The notes: generated by a model not told the origin, from the letters alone. A DNA stretch of 49,415 nucleotides from Massilia cavernae (GCF_003590855.1 NZ_QYUP01000094.1:1-49415), one strand, 5' to 3'; shown: positions 1 through 7,891, numbered from the stretch's first letter. Translations and numbers: made by a program.

Positions 1-810
1 GAAGCGCATGCACTGCACCAGCTCGTCGTCAGATACGGTCAGGATGTCGTCGACGTCGCGCCGGATGATGGGGAATGTGTACTGGCCGAGGTGTTGGGTT
101 TGCGCGCCGTCGGCAATGGTCCTGGGCGTCTCGATGTGGACGATGGCGCCGGAGCGGAAGGACTGCTGAGCGTCGTTGCCCGCCTCCGGTTCCACACCGT
201 ACAGCCGGCACTGCGGCGACAAGGCCCGCGTTGACAGGGCCGATCCCGCGAGCAGGCCACCCCCGCCCAGGCAAACGAAGAACGCGTCGAGCGGCCCCGT
301 TTCCTCGAACAGCTCCTTGGCGGCGGTGCCCTGTCCTGCGATGACGTCCGGATGGTCGTAGGGCGGAATCAGGGTGAACCCATGCTTGTCGGCGAGCTCG
401 CGCCCGATCTGTTCGCGGTCCTCGGTGTAGCGGTCGTAAATTACGACGTTGCCGCCATAACCCTTGGTCGCTGCGACCTTCGCGGCCGGCGCGTCGTGCG
501 GCATCACGATTGTGGCCGGCATGCCCAGCAGTTTTGCGGCCAGGGCGATGGCTTGGGCATGATTGCCGGAGGAAAAAGCAACCACACCAGCGCTGCGCTG
601 TTCATGGGTAAACTTCGACAAGGCGTTGTATGCGCCTCGGAATTTGAATGCGCCCATTCGCTGCATGTTCTCGCACTTGAAGAACATCTGGGCGCCAAAC
701 TCCTCGTTGACGGTGCGCGAGGTCAGGACAGGGGTATGGTTCGCGGTGCCGGCAATGCGCCCGGCCGCTTGGACAACGTCATCATACGTGGGCAGATCGA
801 AGGTGTTCAA
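1..810 (-). CDS. PLP-dependent threonine/hydroxyaspartate ammonia-lyase family protein (C-terminus beyond window)
   Basis: Fold-type II PLP enzyme of the threonine dehydratase / serine racemase / threo-3-hydroxyaspartate ammonia-lyase family; these deaminate hydroxy-amino acids in the cytosol. The 270 visible codons run off the left edge. Seen: the PLP-lysine motif GAFKFRGAYNAL (Lys56), the substrate-binding SSGNHAQ loop and the glycine-rich phosphate loop CLGGGGLLAG. I place the start at a TTG at 810, because AGGAGGA-like Shine-Dalgarno bases (tggagg) lie 8 bases upstream and no ATG precedes the conserved N-terminus. It begins 15 bases after the stop of the YheO/DauR-type regulator, so the two are probably co-transcribed. 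Within the family, a short single-domain enzyme beside such a regulator suggests a hydroxyaspartate or serine/threonine ammonia-lyase rather than biosynthetic IlvA, but the exact substrate is inference. Confidence 0.9.
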   Translation of the reverse strand, partial: MNTFDLPTYDDVVQAAGRIAGTANHTPVLTSRTVNEEFGAQMFFKCENMQRMGAFKFRGAYNALSKFTHEQRSAGVVAFSSGNHAQAIALAAKLLGMPATIVMPHDAPAAKVAATKGYGGNVVIYDRYTEDREQIGRELADKHGFTLIPPYDHPDVIAGQGTAAKELFEETGPLDAFFVCLGGGGLLAGSALSTRALSPQCRLYGVEPEAGNDAQQSFRSGAIVHIETPRTIADGAQTQHLGQYTFPIIRRDVDDILTVSDDELVQCMRF

Positions 811-825
811 GTCGGGTTCCTCCAG

Positions 826-1458
826 TTATTTAATGTCGTTGTAGGCCGTCGCACGTGAAATGCCCAGGTGTGAGGCTGCGATTTCCATGGCGCGCCGTAG
901 CTCCAGGAAGCCGCCATCTCTTAATTCCCGCATCAGGACGCGGCGTTCGCCGGCCTTCAGCAGTTGCGGAGACGATGCCAGGCCCGCGGCATATTGGTCA
1001 ATGCGGCGGCGAATTGCCTCGGCGTTCGCCGGATCGAGCGATTCTTGAACTGGCGAAGCATCCGTTGCGTTGAATTGTTCGAGTGCATTCTGCATTGAGC
1101 GAAACAGCGTGAGGTCCACGTTCAGGCACAGGGCGGCGATATACCTTCCTTCAGCGTCCTTGATGCCGATCGAGGTGCTCTTGGCGGGGCGGCCGTCAGC
1201 GAACTGGTTTGCGTAGTTGGCCAGGATCTGTGGATAGTTGCTGTCCGCGATACGCGCGAGACCGAGTTCAGTAGCAGGGTCGTTAGTGGCCCGTCCGGAC
1301 AAATTGTTGTGGACGGCGAGCACCGCATGTTTCGGATCACGCAGGTCATGCACAAGCACTTCGCAGAAGGGAGCAAAGGTCTGGGCCAGCCCCTGTGCGA
1401 TCTGCTTCACCTGGTCGATCAGCGCGGCCTGATCGTCTTGCAGCTTATTGTTCGGCAT
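826..1458 (-). CDS. YheO/DauR-type PAS-HTH transcriptional regulator
   Basis: DNA-binding regulator of 210 residues. The N-terminal part (about residues 15-125) resembles the YheO-like PAS domain: it has the CEVLVHDLRDPKHAV and NNLSGR segments followed by the SIGIKDAEGRYIAALCLNVD strand region. The C-terminus (about 150-210) is a helix-turn-helix ending ASHLGISRATAYNDIK. Family knowledge: DauR of Pseudomonas, with this architecture, controls a D-amino-acid catabolic operon. The gene lies one base after the stop of the upstream carbonic-anhydrase-like gene and directly before the ammonia-lyase. It is therefore likely to control the lyase in response to an amino-acid ligand; the ligand is not known from sequence. 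Confidence 0.88.
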   Translation of the reverse strand: MPNNKLQDDQAALIDQVKQIAQGLAQTFAPFCEVLVHDLRDPKHAVLAVHNNLSGRATNDPATELGLARIADSNYPQILANYANQFADGRPAKSTSIGIKDAEGRYIAALCLNVDLTLFRSMQNALEQFNATDASPVQESLDPANAEAIRRRIDQYAAGLASSPQLLKAGERRVLMRELRDGGFLELRRAMEIAASHLGISRATAYNDIK

Positions 1459-1459
1459 A

Positions 1460-1993
1460 TCAAGGCGCGTTCAGATAGTTATCTTTCAAGCGTACATAGT
1501 GTTCGGCTGAATAGCGCAGGTACGCAAGCTCGGCATCGTTCAAAGGCCGGACTTTTTCGACAGGCCGGCCCATGTACAGGAAGCCGCTTTCCAGCGTTTT
1601 GCCGGGCGGGACAAGACTGCCGGCGCCGATCATGACGCGGTCCGGAACGATAACGTCGTCCATCACGATACTGCCCATGCCGATGAGGCATTCATTCCCG
1701 ATCCGGCAGCCATGAAGGATTACTGCGTGCCCCACGGTGACATAGTCCCCGATGATGAGGGGCGAACCGCAGGGCTTCTGGCTCGTCTTATGGGACACGT
1801 GCCCCATCGTAAGGTCTTGTATGTTGGAACAGCGTCCGATGACGATGTCGTTGACGTCGCCGCGTAGCACCGCGTTGCACCATACCGAGCTATCAGCGCC
1901 GAGTTGGACGCATCCGATCACCTGTGCGGATTCATGCACGTAGGTGCGCTCGGCAAGATGCGGAGCGGCGTCGAGATAATTGGAGAGCGACAT
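1460..1993 (-). CDS. gamma-carbonic anhydrase-like (left-handed beta-helix) protein
   Basis: Protein of 177 residues from the gamma-carbonic anhydrase / YrdA / PaaY hexapeptide-repeat family, which trimerises and binds a metal between subunits. Candidate ligands are His65 in GHVSH and His89 and His94 in GHAVILHGC; the hexapeptide pattern (IGxxx, VIGxG) covers residues 20-145. Length is normal for the family. It is the first gene of a minus-strand operon with the regulator and ammonia-lyase. The leader upstream is AT-rich (around 2015-2035) and probably holds the promoter. Many family members lack detectable carbonic anhydrase activity, so the enzymatic role is unproven. Confidence 0.88.
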   Translation of the reverse strand: MSLSNYLDAAPHLAERTYVHESAQVIGCVQLGADSSVWCNAVLRGDVNDIVIGRCSNIQDLTMGHVSHKTSQKPCGSPLIIGDYVTVGHAVILHGCRIGNECLIGMGSIVMDDVIVPDRVMIGAGSLVPPGKTLESGFLYMGRPVEKVRPLNDAELAYLRYSAEHYVRLKDNYLNAP

Positions 1994-2164
1994 GGAAAGC
2001 CAATTGAGAAATTTTGTATAATATTAGATATTTTATCCACTGCGCGAAAAATGCGCAAGTGGGGGGCAAACCAATCAAATCTCATCGGGTCTCGAAAATA
2101 TTGCTGTAATGGAATTAATTGCCCCCGAACATGGTGTGCGCCGTTCCTGTTGGCATTAAGATAA

Positions 2165-2260
2165 ACTCGCCGGACTCTCAAGCGCCACCTGTCGGTGGTG
2201 CCGGGCGACGAATGCGGATCGGTGTTCACCCTGACCCTGCCGCTCAACGCAAGCTATTGA
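2165..2260 (+). pseudogene. remnant of a sensor histidine kinase C-terminus
   Basis: A 31-codon stretch that ends at TGA 2258-2260 reads through VVPGDECGSVFTLTLPLN. This is the signature end of a histidine-kinase ATPase domain (G-S-x-F-T-L-x-L-P-L). In frame it is preceded by a TAA at 2162-2164, and no further kinase similarity is visible upstream, so only the 3' tip survives. It lies in the otherwise gene-free 361-base interval between the carbonic-anhydrase-like gene and ahpC. The peptide match is direct; that it is a relic of deletion or rearrangement is inference. Confidence 0.45.
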
Positions 2261-2279
2261 GGGTTTAGTTAAAATCTAT

Positions 2280-2308
2280 TTCTAAATTCGTTTCAATAGC
2301 CCTATACT
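2280..2308 (+). promoter_or_regulatory. candidate ahpC promoter
   Basis: A -10-like TATACT (2303-2308) follows a weak -35 TTCTAA (2280-2285) with a 17-base spacer, 46 bases before the ahpC start. The weak -35 would suit activation by OxyR. ATAG and CTAT half-site tetramers occur here (for example ATAGCCCTAT), but not with the full four-tetramer spacing, so OxyR control is only suggested. Confidence 0.35.
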
Positions 2309-2354
2309 ACGTCCTCACCTGTGCCTTAACACCAACCATGCAAGGAAACTACGA

Positions 2355-2903
2355 ATGAAAACTGTAGGCGAAAAACTCGACGCGTTCAGCGTCCCAGCTG
2401 CCAAGCCTGGCTTCAACCACCATGAAGAGAACGGCGTTTCGGCCTTCGAAACCATCACCGAGTCCTCGTTCCCTGGCAAGTGGAAAGTCATCTACTTCTA
2501 CCCGAAGGACTTCACCTTCGTGTGCCCAACCGAAATCGTCGAGTTCGCCAAGCTGAACAACGACCTGAAGGACCGCGACGCAGTCCTGATGGGCGGTTCG
2601 ACCGACAACGAATTCTGCAAACTGGCATGGCGCCGCGAACACAAGGACCTGTCGGGCCTGAACCACTACGCCTTCGGCGATTCGACCGGTTCGCTGGTCG
2701 ACATGCTGGGCGTGCGTGATCCGCAAGCTGGCGTCGCACTGCGCGCGACTTTCATCGTCGACCCGGACAACACCATCCAGCACGTTTCGGTCAACAACCT
2801 GAACGTCGGCCGCAACCCGCAGGAAATCCTGCGCATCCTGGACGGCCTGCAGACGGACGAACTGTGCCCATGCAACCGCACCGTTGGCGGCGAAACGCTG
2901 TAA
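2355..2903 (+). CDS. ahpC: alkyl hydroperoxide reductase C (peroxiredoxin)
   Basis: Cytosolic 2-Cys peroxiredoxin that reduces H2O2, organic peroxides and peroxynitrite. It has 182 residues. The peroxidatic cysteine is Cys57 in DFTFVCPTEI. The C-terminus ends with two close cysteines (Cys171, Cys173) in DELCPCNRTVGG. Three-cysteine AhpC of this shape resembles the mycobacterial type, whose reductant is AhpD rather than the AhpF flavoprotein, and an ahpD gene follows 54 bases downstream. A GGAAAC Shine-Dalgarno lies before the ATG. A short strong hairpin after the stop may limit read-through to ahpD. Confidence 0.96.
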   Translation: MKTVGEKLDAFSVPAAKPGFNHHEENGVSAFETITESSFPGKWKVIYFYPKDFTFVCPTEIVEFAKLNNDLKDRDAVLMGGSTDNEFCKLAWRREHKDLSGLNHYAFGDSTGSLVDMLGVRDPQAGVALRATFIVDPDNTIQHVSVNNLNVGRNPQEILRILDGLQTDELCPCNRTVGGETL

Positions 2904-2910
2904 GAACTCC

Positions 2911-2931
2911 AACCCGCTTCGGCGGGTTTTT
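2911..2931 (+). terminator. Rho-independent terminator after ahpC
   Basis: Stem AACCCGC / GCGGGTT with a TTCG tetraloop followed by a T run. It lies between ahpC and ahpD and may act as an attenuator that gives more ahpC than ahpD transcript. Confidence 0.75.
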
Positions 2932-2957
2932 CATTCTCTTTCTGATAGGAAAAATAT

Positions 2958-3479
2958 ATGGATTTTCTGAATTCAATTAAGGAAATGATTCCTGACTACG
3001 CGAAGGACATCCGCCTGAACATCGACGGCACCATCGCGCGTTCCAGCCTGGAAGGCGTGGACGCGGTCGGCGTGGCGCTGGCGGCGGCGTTCGCGGCGAA
3101 GAGCCGCAAGATCATCGACGTCATTACGGCAAGCGGCGCCTTGAGCCCCGAAGAGCAGAACGCGGCCATGACGGCGGCGGCGCTGATGGGCATGAACAAT
3201 GTGTGGTATCCCTTCGTGGACATGGCGGACGACGCCGATTTGAAAAACCAGCCAGCGCAGCTGCGCATGAATGCGTATGCGACCAACGGCGGCGTGGACA
3301 AGCGGCGTTTCGAGATGTACGCGCTGTCGGCGTCGATCATCGGCAAGTGCCACTTCTGCATCAAGTCGCATTATGAGCTGCTGAAGAAGGAAGGCATGAG
3401 CGCGCAGCAGCTGCGCGATGTGGGCAGGATTGCGGCCGTGGTGAATGCGGCGTCGCAGGTGATTGAAGCGTCGAACTAA
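2958..3479 (+). CDS. ahpD: alkylhydroperoxidase AhpD
   Basis: Carboxymuconolactone-decarboxylase-fold protein of 173 residues, the reducing partner that keeps AhpC cycling. The catalytic CxxC is Cys131-His-Phe-Cys134 in GKCHFCIKSH, with the conserved His138 just after and Glu119 before it in RRFEMY. The start is preceded by an AGGAAAAAT-type ribosome-binding site. Length agrees with mycobacterial AhpD. The gene is followed by a strong terminator, so ahpC-ahpD is a closed two-gene peroxide-defence unit. Confidence 0.95.
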   Translation: MDFLNSIKEMIPDYAKDIRLNIDGTIARSSLEGVDAVGVALAAAFAAKSRKIIDVITASGALSPEEQNAAMTAAALMGMNNVWYPFVDMADDADLKNQPAQLRMNAYATNGGVDKRRFEMYALSASIIGKCHFCIKSHYELLKKEGMSAQQLRDVGRIAAVVNAASQVIEASN

Positions 3480-3493
3480 AGAACATTCGCTAT

Positions 3494-3531
3494 ATGGCGG
3501 AATGCCGCCCAGGCCGCATTCCGCCATTTTT
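3494..3531 (+). terminator. Rho-independent terminator after ahpD
   Basis: Perfect 12-base stem (ATGGCGGAATGC paired with GCATTCCGCCAT) around a 10-base loop, followed by TTTT. It could also work for the convergent small gene on the other strand. Confidence 0.85.
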
Positions 3532-3545
3532 CGTTGCGGCGCGCA

Positions 3546-3668
3546 TCAGTGGATCAGGAGGGCTGCTGCACCGGAGCCATGCAATACTTCAGTCGCGACG
3601 AGAAGGTAGGTCAGGGCGCTCGCAATCGCCAGGTGTACTGCGGCTAAAGTGATAGGAAGCTTGATCAT
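3546..3668 (-). CDS. 40-residue hydrophobic small protein
   Basis: An ATG at 3668 follows a GGAGAAAT ribosome-binding site with 5-7 base spacing and opens 40 codons ending at TGA 3546-3548. The peptide begins MIKLPITLAAVHLAIASALT and is largely hydrophobic to its end, so a single membrane helix is likely. No charged cytosolic domain is present. The gene converges on ahpD and shares its terminator region. I do not recognise a family. The support is the clean start signal and hydrophobic composition; expression is unproven. Confidence 0.5.
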   Translation of the reverse strand: MIKLPITLAAVHLAIASALTYLLVATEVLHGSGAAALLIH

Positions 3669-3757
3669 GGCATTTCTCCGATTCGTTTATCATTTTGCAT
3701 GACTACATCGTATCGAAGCTACTATGGGGCAAGTATCGGCAAACAGTCCGAGACCGT

Positions 3758-3818
3758 GTAGGAGCTTGGCTAATCGGCTCGTCTGAATGGATGGGCTCAA
3801 CCCTAGGGGTGCTCCTAC
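3758..3818. repeat. 8-base inverted repeat in the recQ leader
   Basis: GTAGGAGC at 3758-3765 pairs with GCTCCTAC at 3811-3818 across 45 bases, 58 bases before the helicase start. It could form a leader structure or be chance; nothing else recognisable is in this 207-base gap. Confidence 0.25.
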
Positions 3819-3875
3819 GACGGGTATAGGCTGCGTCCTATTCCGGGCATATGGGCCACGCAATACAGTTGGGTT

Positions 3876-5582
3876 ATGACCACATACAACCACCAGCTGA
3901 TGCATAACGGGGCGCGCGCGGTTCGCCGCAACGCCATCTCCACCCTCCTGAAGAAGGTGTTCGGCATCGAACGCCTGCGCGACGGCCAGCGCCGCGTCAT
4001 CGACAGCGTCCTCGACGGCAAGGACACCCTGGCCATCATGCCGACCGGCAGCGGCAAGTCGCTGTGCTACCAGATTCCCGCCCGTATTTTCCCCGGCACC
4101 ACGATCGTGGTCTCGCCGCTGATTTCGCTGATGAAGGACCAGCTGGAAAAGCTGGTCGAACTCGGCATCGGCGCTACCCAGGTCAACAGCAGCTTGTCGC
4201 GCGCGGAGGAAGTCGAGGCGATGGAGGGCATCGCCAACGGAACTTACCGCATCGTGTTCTGCACCCCTGAACGGCTGGCCGTGCCGGAGTTCGTGGCGGC
4301 GCTGAAGAAGGTGCAGGTCTCGCTGGCGGTCATCGACGAGGCCCATTGCATTTCGACCTGGGGCCACGACTTCCGCCCGGCCTACCTGGAGATGGCGGCT
4401 TCGATTTCCGTGCTGGGCAAGCCGCCGGTGCTGGCGCTGACGGCCACCGCCACCGAGGAAGTCATCGAAGACATCGGCAAGCAGCTGGGACGCCCGCACC
4501 TGAACGTGATCAACACTGGCATCTACCGGCCCAACCTGCACTACAGCGTGCAGCAGGTGACTAGCGCCGCGGAGAAGTACGGCAAGGCGCTGGAACTCGT
4601 ACAGAAAACGGAGGGTGTCGGCATCGTGTACGCGGCCACCGTCAAGGCGGCCGAGAAGCTGTACCAGATACTCGAGGAAGCCGGCGAGAGCGTCACGATC
4701 TACCACGGCAAGCTGCATGCGGCCGTGCGCAAGGCGAACCAGGACCTGTTCATGGGCGGCGAGCGCCGCGTGATGGTGGCGACCAACGCTTTCGGCATGG
4801 GCATCGACAAGAGCGACACGCGCTTCGTGATCCACCTGCAGATCCCGGCCAACCTGGAGGCCTACTACCAGGAGTCGGGCCGCGCGGGCCGCGACGGCAA
4901 GGACGCCAGCTGCATCCTGCTTTTCCTGCAGGACGACAAGCGCGTGCAGCAGTTCTTCCTGGCGAAGCACTATCCGGAAGCGGCGGAGTTGAAGACCCTG
5001 TATGCGCTGGTGCGCGAGCTGGCCGTGGAAGCGCCGGCGAGTTTCGACGCCATCGTCAAAGGCGGCGAGGACCTGCATCCGGCCAAGGTGAAGGTCTGCC
5101 TGAAGCTGCTCAAGGAGGGCAAGCTGCTGCGCCAGAACCGCAAGCTTGAATATGCGCTGACCGCCAACGTGCCGCAGGCGGCCGACTACGACGAGCTGGC
5201 CGAGGTCTACGCGCTCAAGGAGGAACGTGACCGTGCGGCGCTGGAACAGATGGTGTCGTATGCGGTGAGCGGCTTTTGCCGCTGGAAGGTGCTGCTCGAT
5301 TACTTCGGCGACGAGGTCGAAGGCTTCGAAAAGTGCTGCCGCTGCGATAACTGCCTGAACCCGCCCGTGGTCATGGACGCCATCGAGATCCGCGACGACG
5401 AGTTCGCGCCGCCCGAGGCCGCGCCGGAGCCGGCCGGCCCGGTGTTCGAAGTGGGCGGCAGGGCGAAGGTGGCCAGGTTCGGCGAGGGCACGGTGCAGCT
5501 TGTTGCCGGCGACGAGGTCACCATCGCATTCCCGGATGGGGAAACGCGCACCTTCCTGGCGGAATATGTCGAACTTGCGTAG
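3876..5582 (+). CDS. RecQ-family ATP-dependent DNA helicase
   Basis: Superfamily 2 3'-5' DNA helicase of 568 residues for recombination and repair. Seen: Walker A MPTGSGKS (about 55-62), DEAH box Asp154-His157 with the RecQ aromatic-rich loop CISTWGHDFRPAY, motif III ALTATAT, and motif VI YYQESGRAGRDG (330-341). A winged-helix-like segment (about 365-435) lies between the helicase core and the zinc cysteines (Cys468, Cys487, Cys490, Cys493). The tail (525-568) is a small beta domain resembling DUF3553-type modules. No HRDC domain is present. This order differs from E. coli RecQ (core, zinc, winged helix, HRDC), so it is a RecQ-like paralogue rather than certain RecQ. The start lacks a strong ribosome-binding site. 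Confidence 0.93.
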   Translation: MTTYNHQLMHNGARAVRRNAISTLLKKVFGIERLRDGQRRVIDSVLDGKDTLAIMPTGSGKSLCYQIPARIFPGTTIVVSPLISLMKDQLEKLVELGIGATQVNSSLSRAEEVEAMEGIANGTYRIVFCTPERLAVPEFVAALKKVQVSLAVIDEAHCISTWGHDFRPAYLEMAASISVLGKPPVLALTATATEEVIEDIGKQLGRPHLNVINTGIYRPNLHYSVQQVTSAAEKYGKALELVQKTEGVGIVYAATVKAAEKLYQILEEAGESVTIYHGKLHAAVRKANQDLFMGGERRVMVATNAFGMGIDKSDTRFVIHLQIPANLEAYYQESGRAGRDGKDASCILLFLQDDKRVQQFFLAKHYPEAAELKTLYALVRELAVEAPASFDAIVKGGEDLHPAKVKVCLKLLKEGKLLRQNRKLEYALTANVPQAADYDELAEVYALKEERDRAALEQMVSYAVSGFCRWKVLLDYFGDEVEGFEKCCRCDNCLNPPVVMDAIEIRDDEFAPPEAAPEPAGPVFEVGGRAKVARFGEGTVQLVAGDEVTIAFPDGETRTFLAEYVELA

Positions 5583-5602
5583 CCATAGGAGGCATTACTG
5601 CC

Positions 5603-5938
5603 ATGACTCTCTACTCCCAATATTTCAGGTTTATCCAGGCGCTGTCGGTCATCGGCGCCTCCTGTTTCGCCCTTGCCGTGCAGGCGCAGGACCGGCCCCC
5701 AAAGCTGGGCGAGACCCCGCCGCCGCGCGAGGTGCGCTATTGCACCAACTGCGCCACGGTGGAAGCGCTCAAGCCGCCGACGGGGGGCGCGAAGCAGTAT
5801 GAAATGACGATCCGCTACAGCGATGGAAGAGTGAAGACCTTCAGATATGACAACGACCCGGGCTTGCGGGTCGGCGAGAAGGTCAAGGACAACAATGGAG
5901 TGGTGGTGCGGGACGAGGCCGGGAAGCCTTCGCCGTAG
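5603..5938 (+). CDS. small exported protein of unknown function
   Basis: Protein of 111 residues with a good GGAGG ribosome-binding site 10 bases before the ATG and 20 bases after the helicase stop. Residues 1-29 look like a signal peptide (hydrophobic core ALSVIGASCFALAVQAQ). The mature part has a paired-cysteine motif YCTNCATVEAL and then a beta-rich segment with RYSDGRVKTFRYDNDPGLRVGEKV-type residues at about 70-95. The latter resembles the C-terminal part of SlyB/glycine-zipper outer-membrane proteins. No glycine zipper is present. The periplasm is the likely location; the function is unknown. Confidence 0.8.
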   Translation: MTLYSQYFRFIQALSVIGASCFALAVQAQDRPPKLGETPPPREVRYCTNCATVEALKPPTGGAKQYEMTIRYSDGRVKTFRYDNDPGLRVGEKVKDNNGVVVRDEAGKPSP

Positions 5939-5994
5939 GACGGAACGACGGGCTCTTGCCCGGTCGTGGTCCGTCCTGCGTGGTGGCTGTCGGC

Positions 5995-6858
5995 TTATGC
6001 CGTTGCCAGAACCGTGGTGTCGCCGGCAGCCTGGTCGAGCTCCGCCTTTTGCTTGGCCGCAGTCTGCTTGGCGCGCGAGCGCGAGGGCGGCAGGCGGCGC
6101 AGGGTTTTCAGCGCTTCCGCGTCCTTGATGCCGATGGTGCGCTGGTCGACGGTGATCAGGCCGATCTCGTTGAAGGCCGACAGCGTACGGCTGACGGTTT
6201 CCAGCGTGAGGCCGAGATAGCTGCCGATTTCATGGCGGGTCATGCGCAGGTTGAACAGCTTGCTGGAGTAGCCCATCGCGGCAAAGCGGTCGGCCAGCGA
6301 GACCAGGAAGCGGGCCACGCGCGCCTCGGCGCTGAGGGCGCCCAGCATGCCGATCATGGCCTGCTCGCGTACCAGCTCGCGGCTCATGACGCCGTACATG
6401 ACGTTTTCCAGCTCGGCATGGACGCGGCCCAGCGCGGTCAGCTTCTTGAACGGCAGCAGGATCAGGTCGCAGTCGGACAGGGCCACCGCCTCGGACGCAT
6501 AGTGCCGGGTGTGGATGCCGTCCACGCCGAGCATGTCGCCTTTCATCGGGAAGCTCAGTACCTGCTCGTTGCCGAATTCGTCGATCAGCACGGTTTTCAG
6601 GAAACCCGAATTAACGATGTACAGGGTGTCGAAGGCCTGCCCGATGGTGTGGATGCGCTGGCCGGTCTTGAACTGTACGTGCTGGAACAGCAACTCCTCG
6701 CTGTTGATGGAAACCGCCGCCGAAATGTGGAGCAGGTCGCAAACTTCCTTGAGGTTGGACCAAAGACGGCCCTGGCGTTGTCGGCCTGCTTCCATTGGCG
6801 AGGAATGCAGGGTCGACGAGGGGCTAGGGCGTGTTTCCGACGTATCCGTAGACAGCAT
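5995..6858 (-). CDS. Crp/Fnr-family transcriptional regulator
   Basis: Cyclic-nucleotide-binding-fold regulator of 287 residues. The beta-roll spans about residues 50-165, and the winged helix-turn-helix contains EIGSYLGLTLETVSRTLSAF, which closely follows the FNR recognition helix. A basic/Ala-rich tail follows. Unlike FNR it lacks the N-terminal cysteine cluster (only one Cys, in EVCDLLHIS), so oxygen sensing through a 4Fe-4S cluster is not expected. I prefer the ATG at 6858 over the one at 6864, because AGGAG abuts the latter but is 7 bases from the former. A NarL-type response regulator and a universal stress protein lie nearby, a combination seen in redox or low-oxygen regulons; this link is inference. 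Confidence 0.93.
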   Translation of the reverse strand: MLSTDTSETRPSPSSTLHSSPMEAGRQRQGRLWSNLKEVCDLLHISAAVSINSEELLFQHVQFKTGQRIHTIGQAFDTLYIVNSGFLKTVLIDEFGNEQVLSFPMKGDMLGVDGIHTRHYASEAVALSDCDLILLPFKKLTALGRVHAELENVMYGVMSRELVREQAMIGMLGALSAEARVARFLVSLADRFAAMGYSSKLFNLRMTRHEIGSYLGLTLETVSRTLSAFNEIGLITVDQRTIGIKDAEALKTLRRLPPSRSRAKQTAAKQKAELDQAAGDTTVLATA

Positions 6859-7246
6859 GCTCATCTCCTAGGATGGAACTGACAGTTTCAGAGCTGTAGG
6901 CAATCACAGGGGGAACAACGATCTGTGACGCTTGGGACCGATGCTTCTGACGACCAGGACAGCGCGATTTGGAGCCCTGAACCGTGGAACTGAACTGCGA
7001 GCAAGCCGAATCGTTGGATTGAGTATGCCAACTCGAGTCCGGCATTGATATCAGCGAACGCTGAATTGAAGAGTAGGATGCGGCGCAGAAGGGTAGGAAT
7101 TTTCCTATATTGCACGTCGCACCTCAGAGGGAGTCACGGGGGCGGCGGTTTGCCGCCTGGAAGCTGGGACCTGCGCTGGCGCAAGCAGGGTAGCAAGCCC
7201 CGGCGGCACAAAATCGGCGCGGGGATGTCTAAAACTTCTTGAGGCC
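6859..7246. other. gene-free interval upstream of the Crp/Fnr gene
   Basis: A 388-base gap with no convincing gene on either strand. The notable element is an inverted repeat TCAGCG-AA-CGCTGA at 7051-7064, flanked by TTGAT on the left and ATTGAA on the right. This could be an operator of a dimeric regulator for the Crp/Fnr gene. No clear promoter hexamers were found. Confidence 0.4.
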
Positions 7247-7891
7247 TCAGGATTCGAAAGGCGACAGCAGGCGGTGCGCAACGGCGTACTGCACCATTTC
7301 CGACAGCGAGGTCATGCCCATTTTCTGCATGATGCGGGTCTTGTGCGTGCTGACGGTTTTTACGCTCAGGTGCAGGCCGTTGGCGATCTCGGTGATCGAG
7401 CGCCCGCTCACCAGCGACGAAAAAACTTCAAACTCGCGGTCGGACAACTGCTTGTGCAGCAACTGTTCGTTGGGCGTCATGATGTTCAGCGCCAGCTGCT
7501 CGGCCACTTCGGTACTGATATAGGGGCGCCCCGACGCCACCTTGCGGATCGCCCCCACCAGTTCGGTGCCCGCGCTTTCCTTGGTCAGGTAGCCCTGGGC
7601 GCCGGCGCGTATCGCCCGCACCGCGTACTGTTCCTCTTCGTGCATGGTCAGGATCAGGATCGCCAGCTTGGGCGTCTCGGCGCGGATCTGGCGGATCAGG
7701 TCGACGCCGCTGCGTCCGGGCATCGACAAGTCGAGCAGCAGCAGGTCGAACCCGCCCTGGCGGACATGGGAAAGTACCTCGAAGCCATTGATTGCCTCAC
7801 CGACGATGTCGATATCCGGTGCGCCGTCGAGGATCCGTTTCAGGCCCTCGCGCATGATGGTGTGATCGTCGGCAATGACAATTCGAATCAT
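7247..7891 (-). CDS. NarL/FixJ-family two-component response regulator
   Basis: Protein of 214 residues with a receiver domain (1-120) and a LuxR-type helix-turn-helix (about 148-210). The phospho-acceptor is Asp54 in LLLLDLSMPGRSG, with acidic residues Asp8 and Asp9 and the conserved Lys in YLTKESAGTE. The output domain shows LSDREFEVFSSLVSGRSITE and LSVKTVSTHKTRIMQKMG. No sensor kinase is adjacent, so it is an orphan in this window. The ribosome-binding site before the ATG is weak. It lies between the Crp/Fnr and Usp genes, all on the minus strand with 100-400 base gaps. Confidence 0.93.
   Translation of the reverse strand: MIRIVIADDHTIMREGLKRILDGAPDIDIVGEAINGFEVLSHVRQGGFDLLLLDLSMPGRSGVDLIRQIRAETPKLAILILTMHEEEQYAVRAIRAGAQGYLTKESAGTELVGAIRKVASGRPYISTEVAEQLALNIMTPNEQLLHKQLSDREFEVFSSLVSGRSITEIANGLHLSVKTVSTHKTRIMQKMGMTSLSEMVQYAVAHRLLSPFES

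Noticed and set aside
2250..2310. complete OxyR binding site before ahpC
   Set aside because: ATAG/CTAT tetramers are present but not in the four-unit 7-base spacing.
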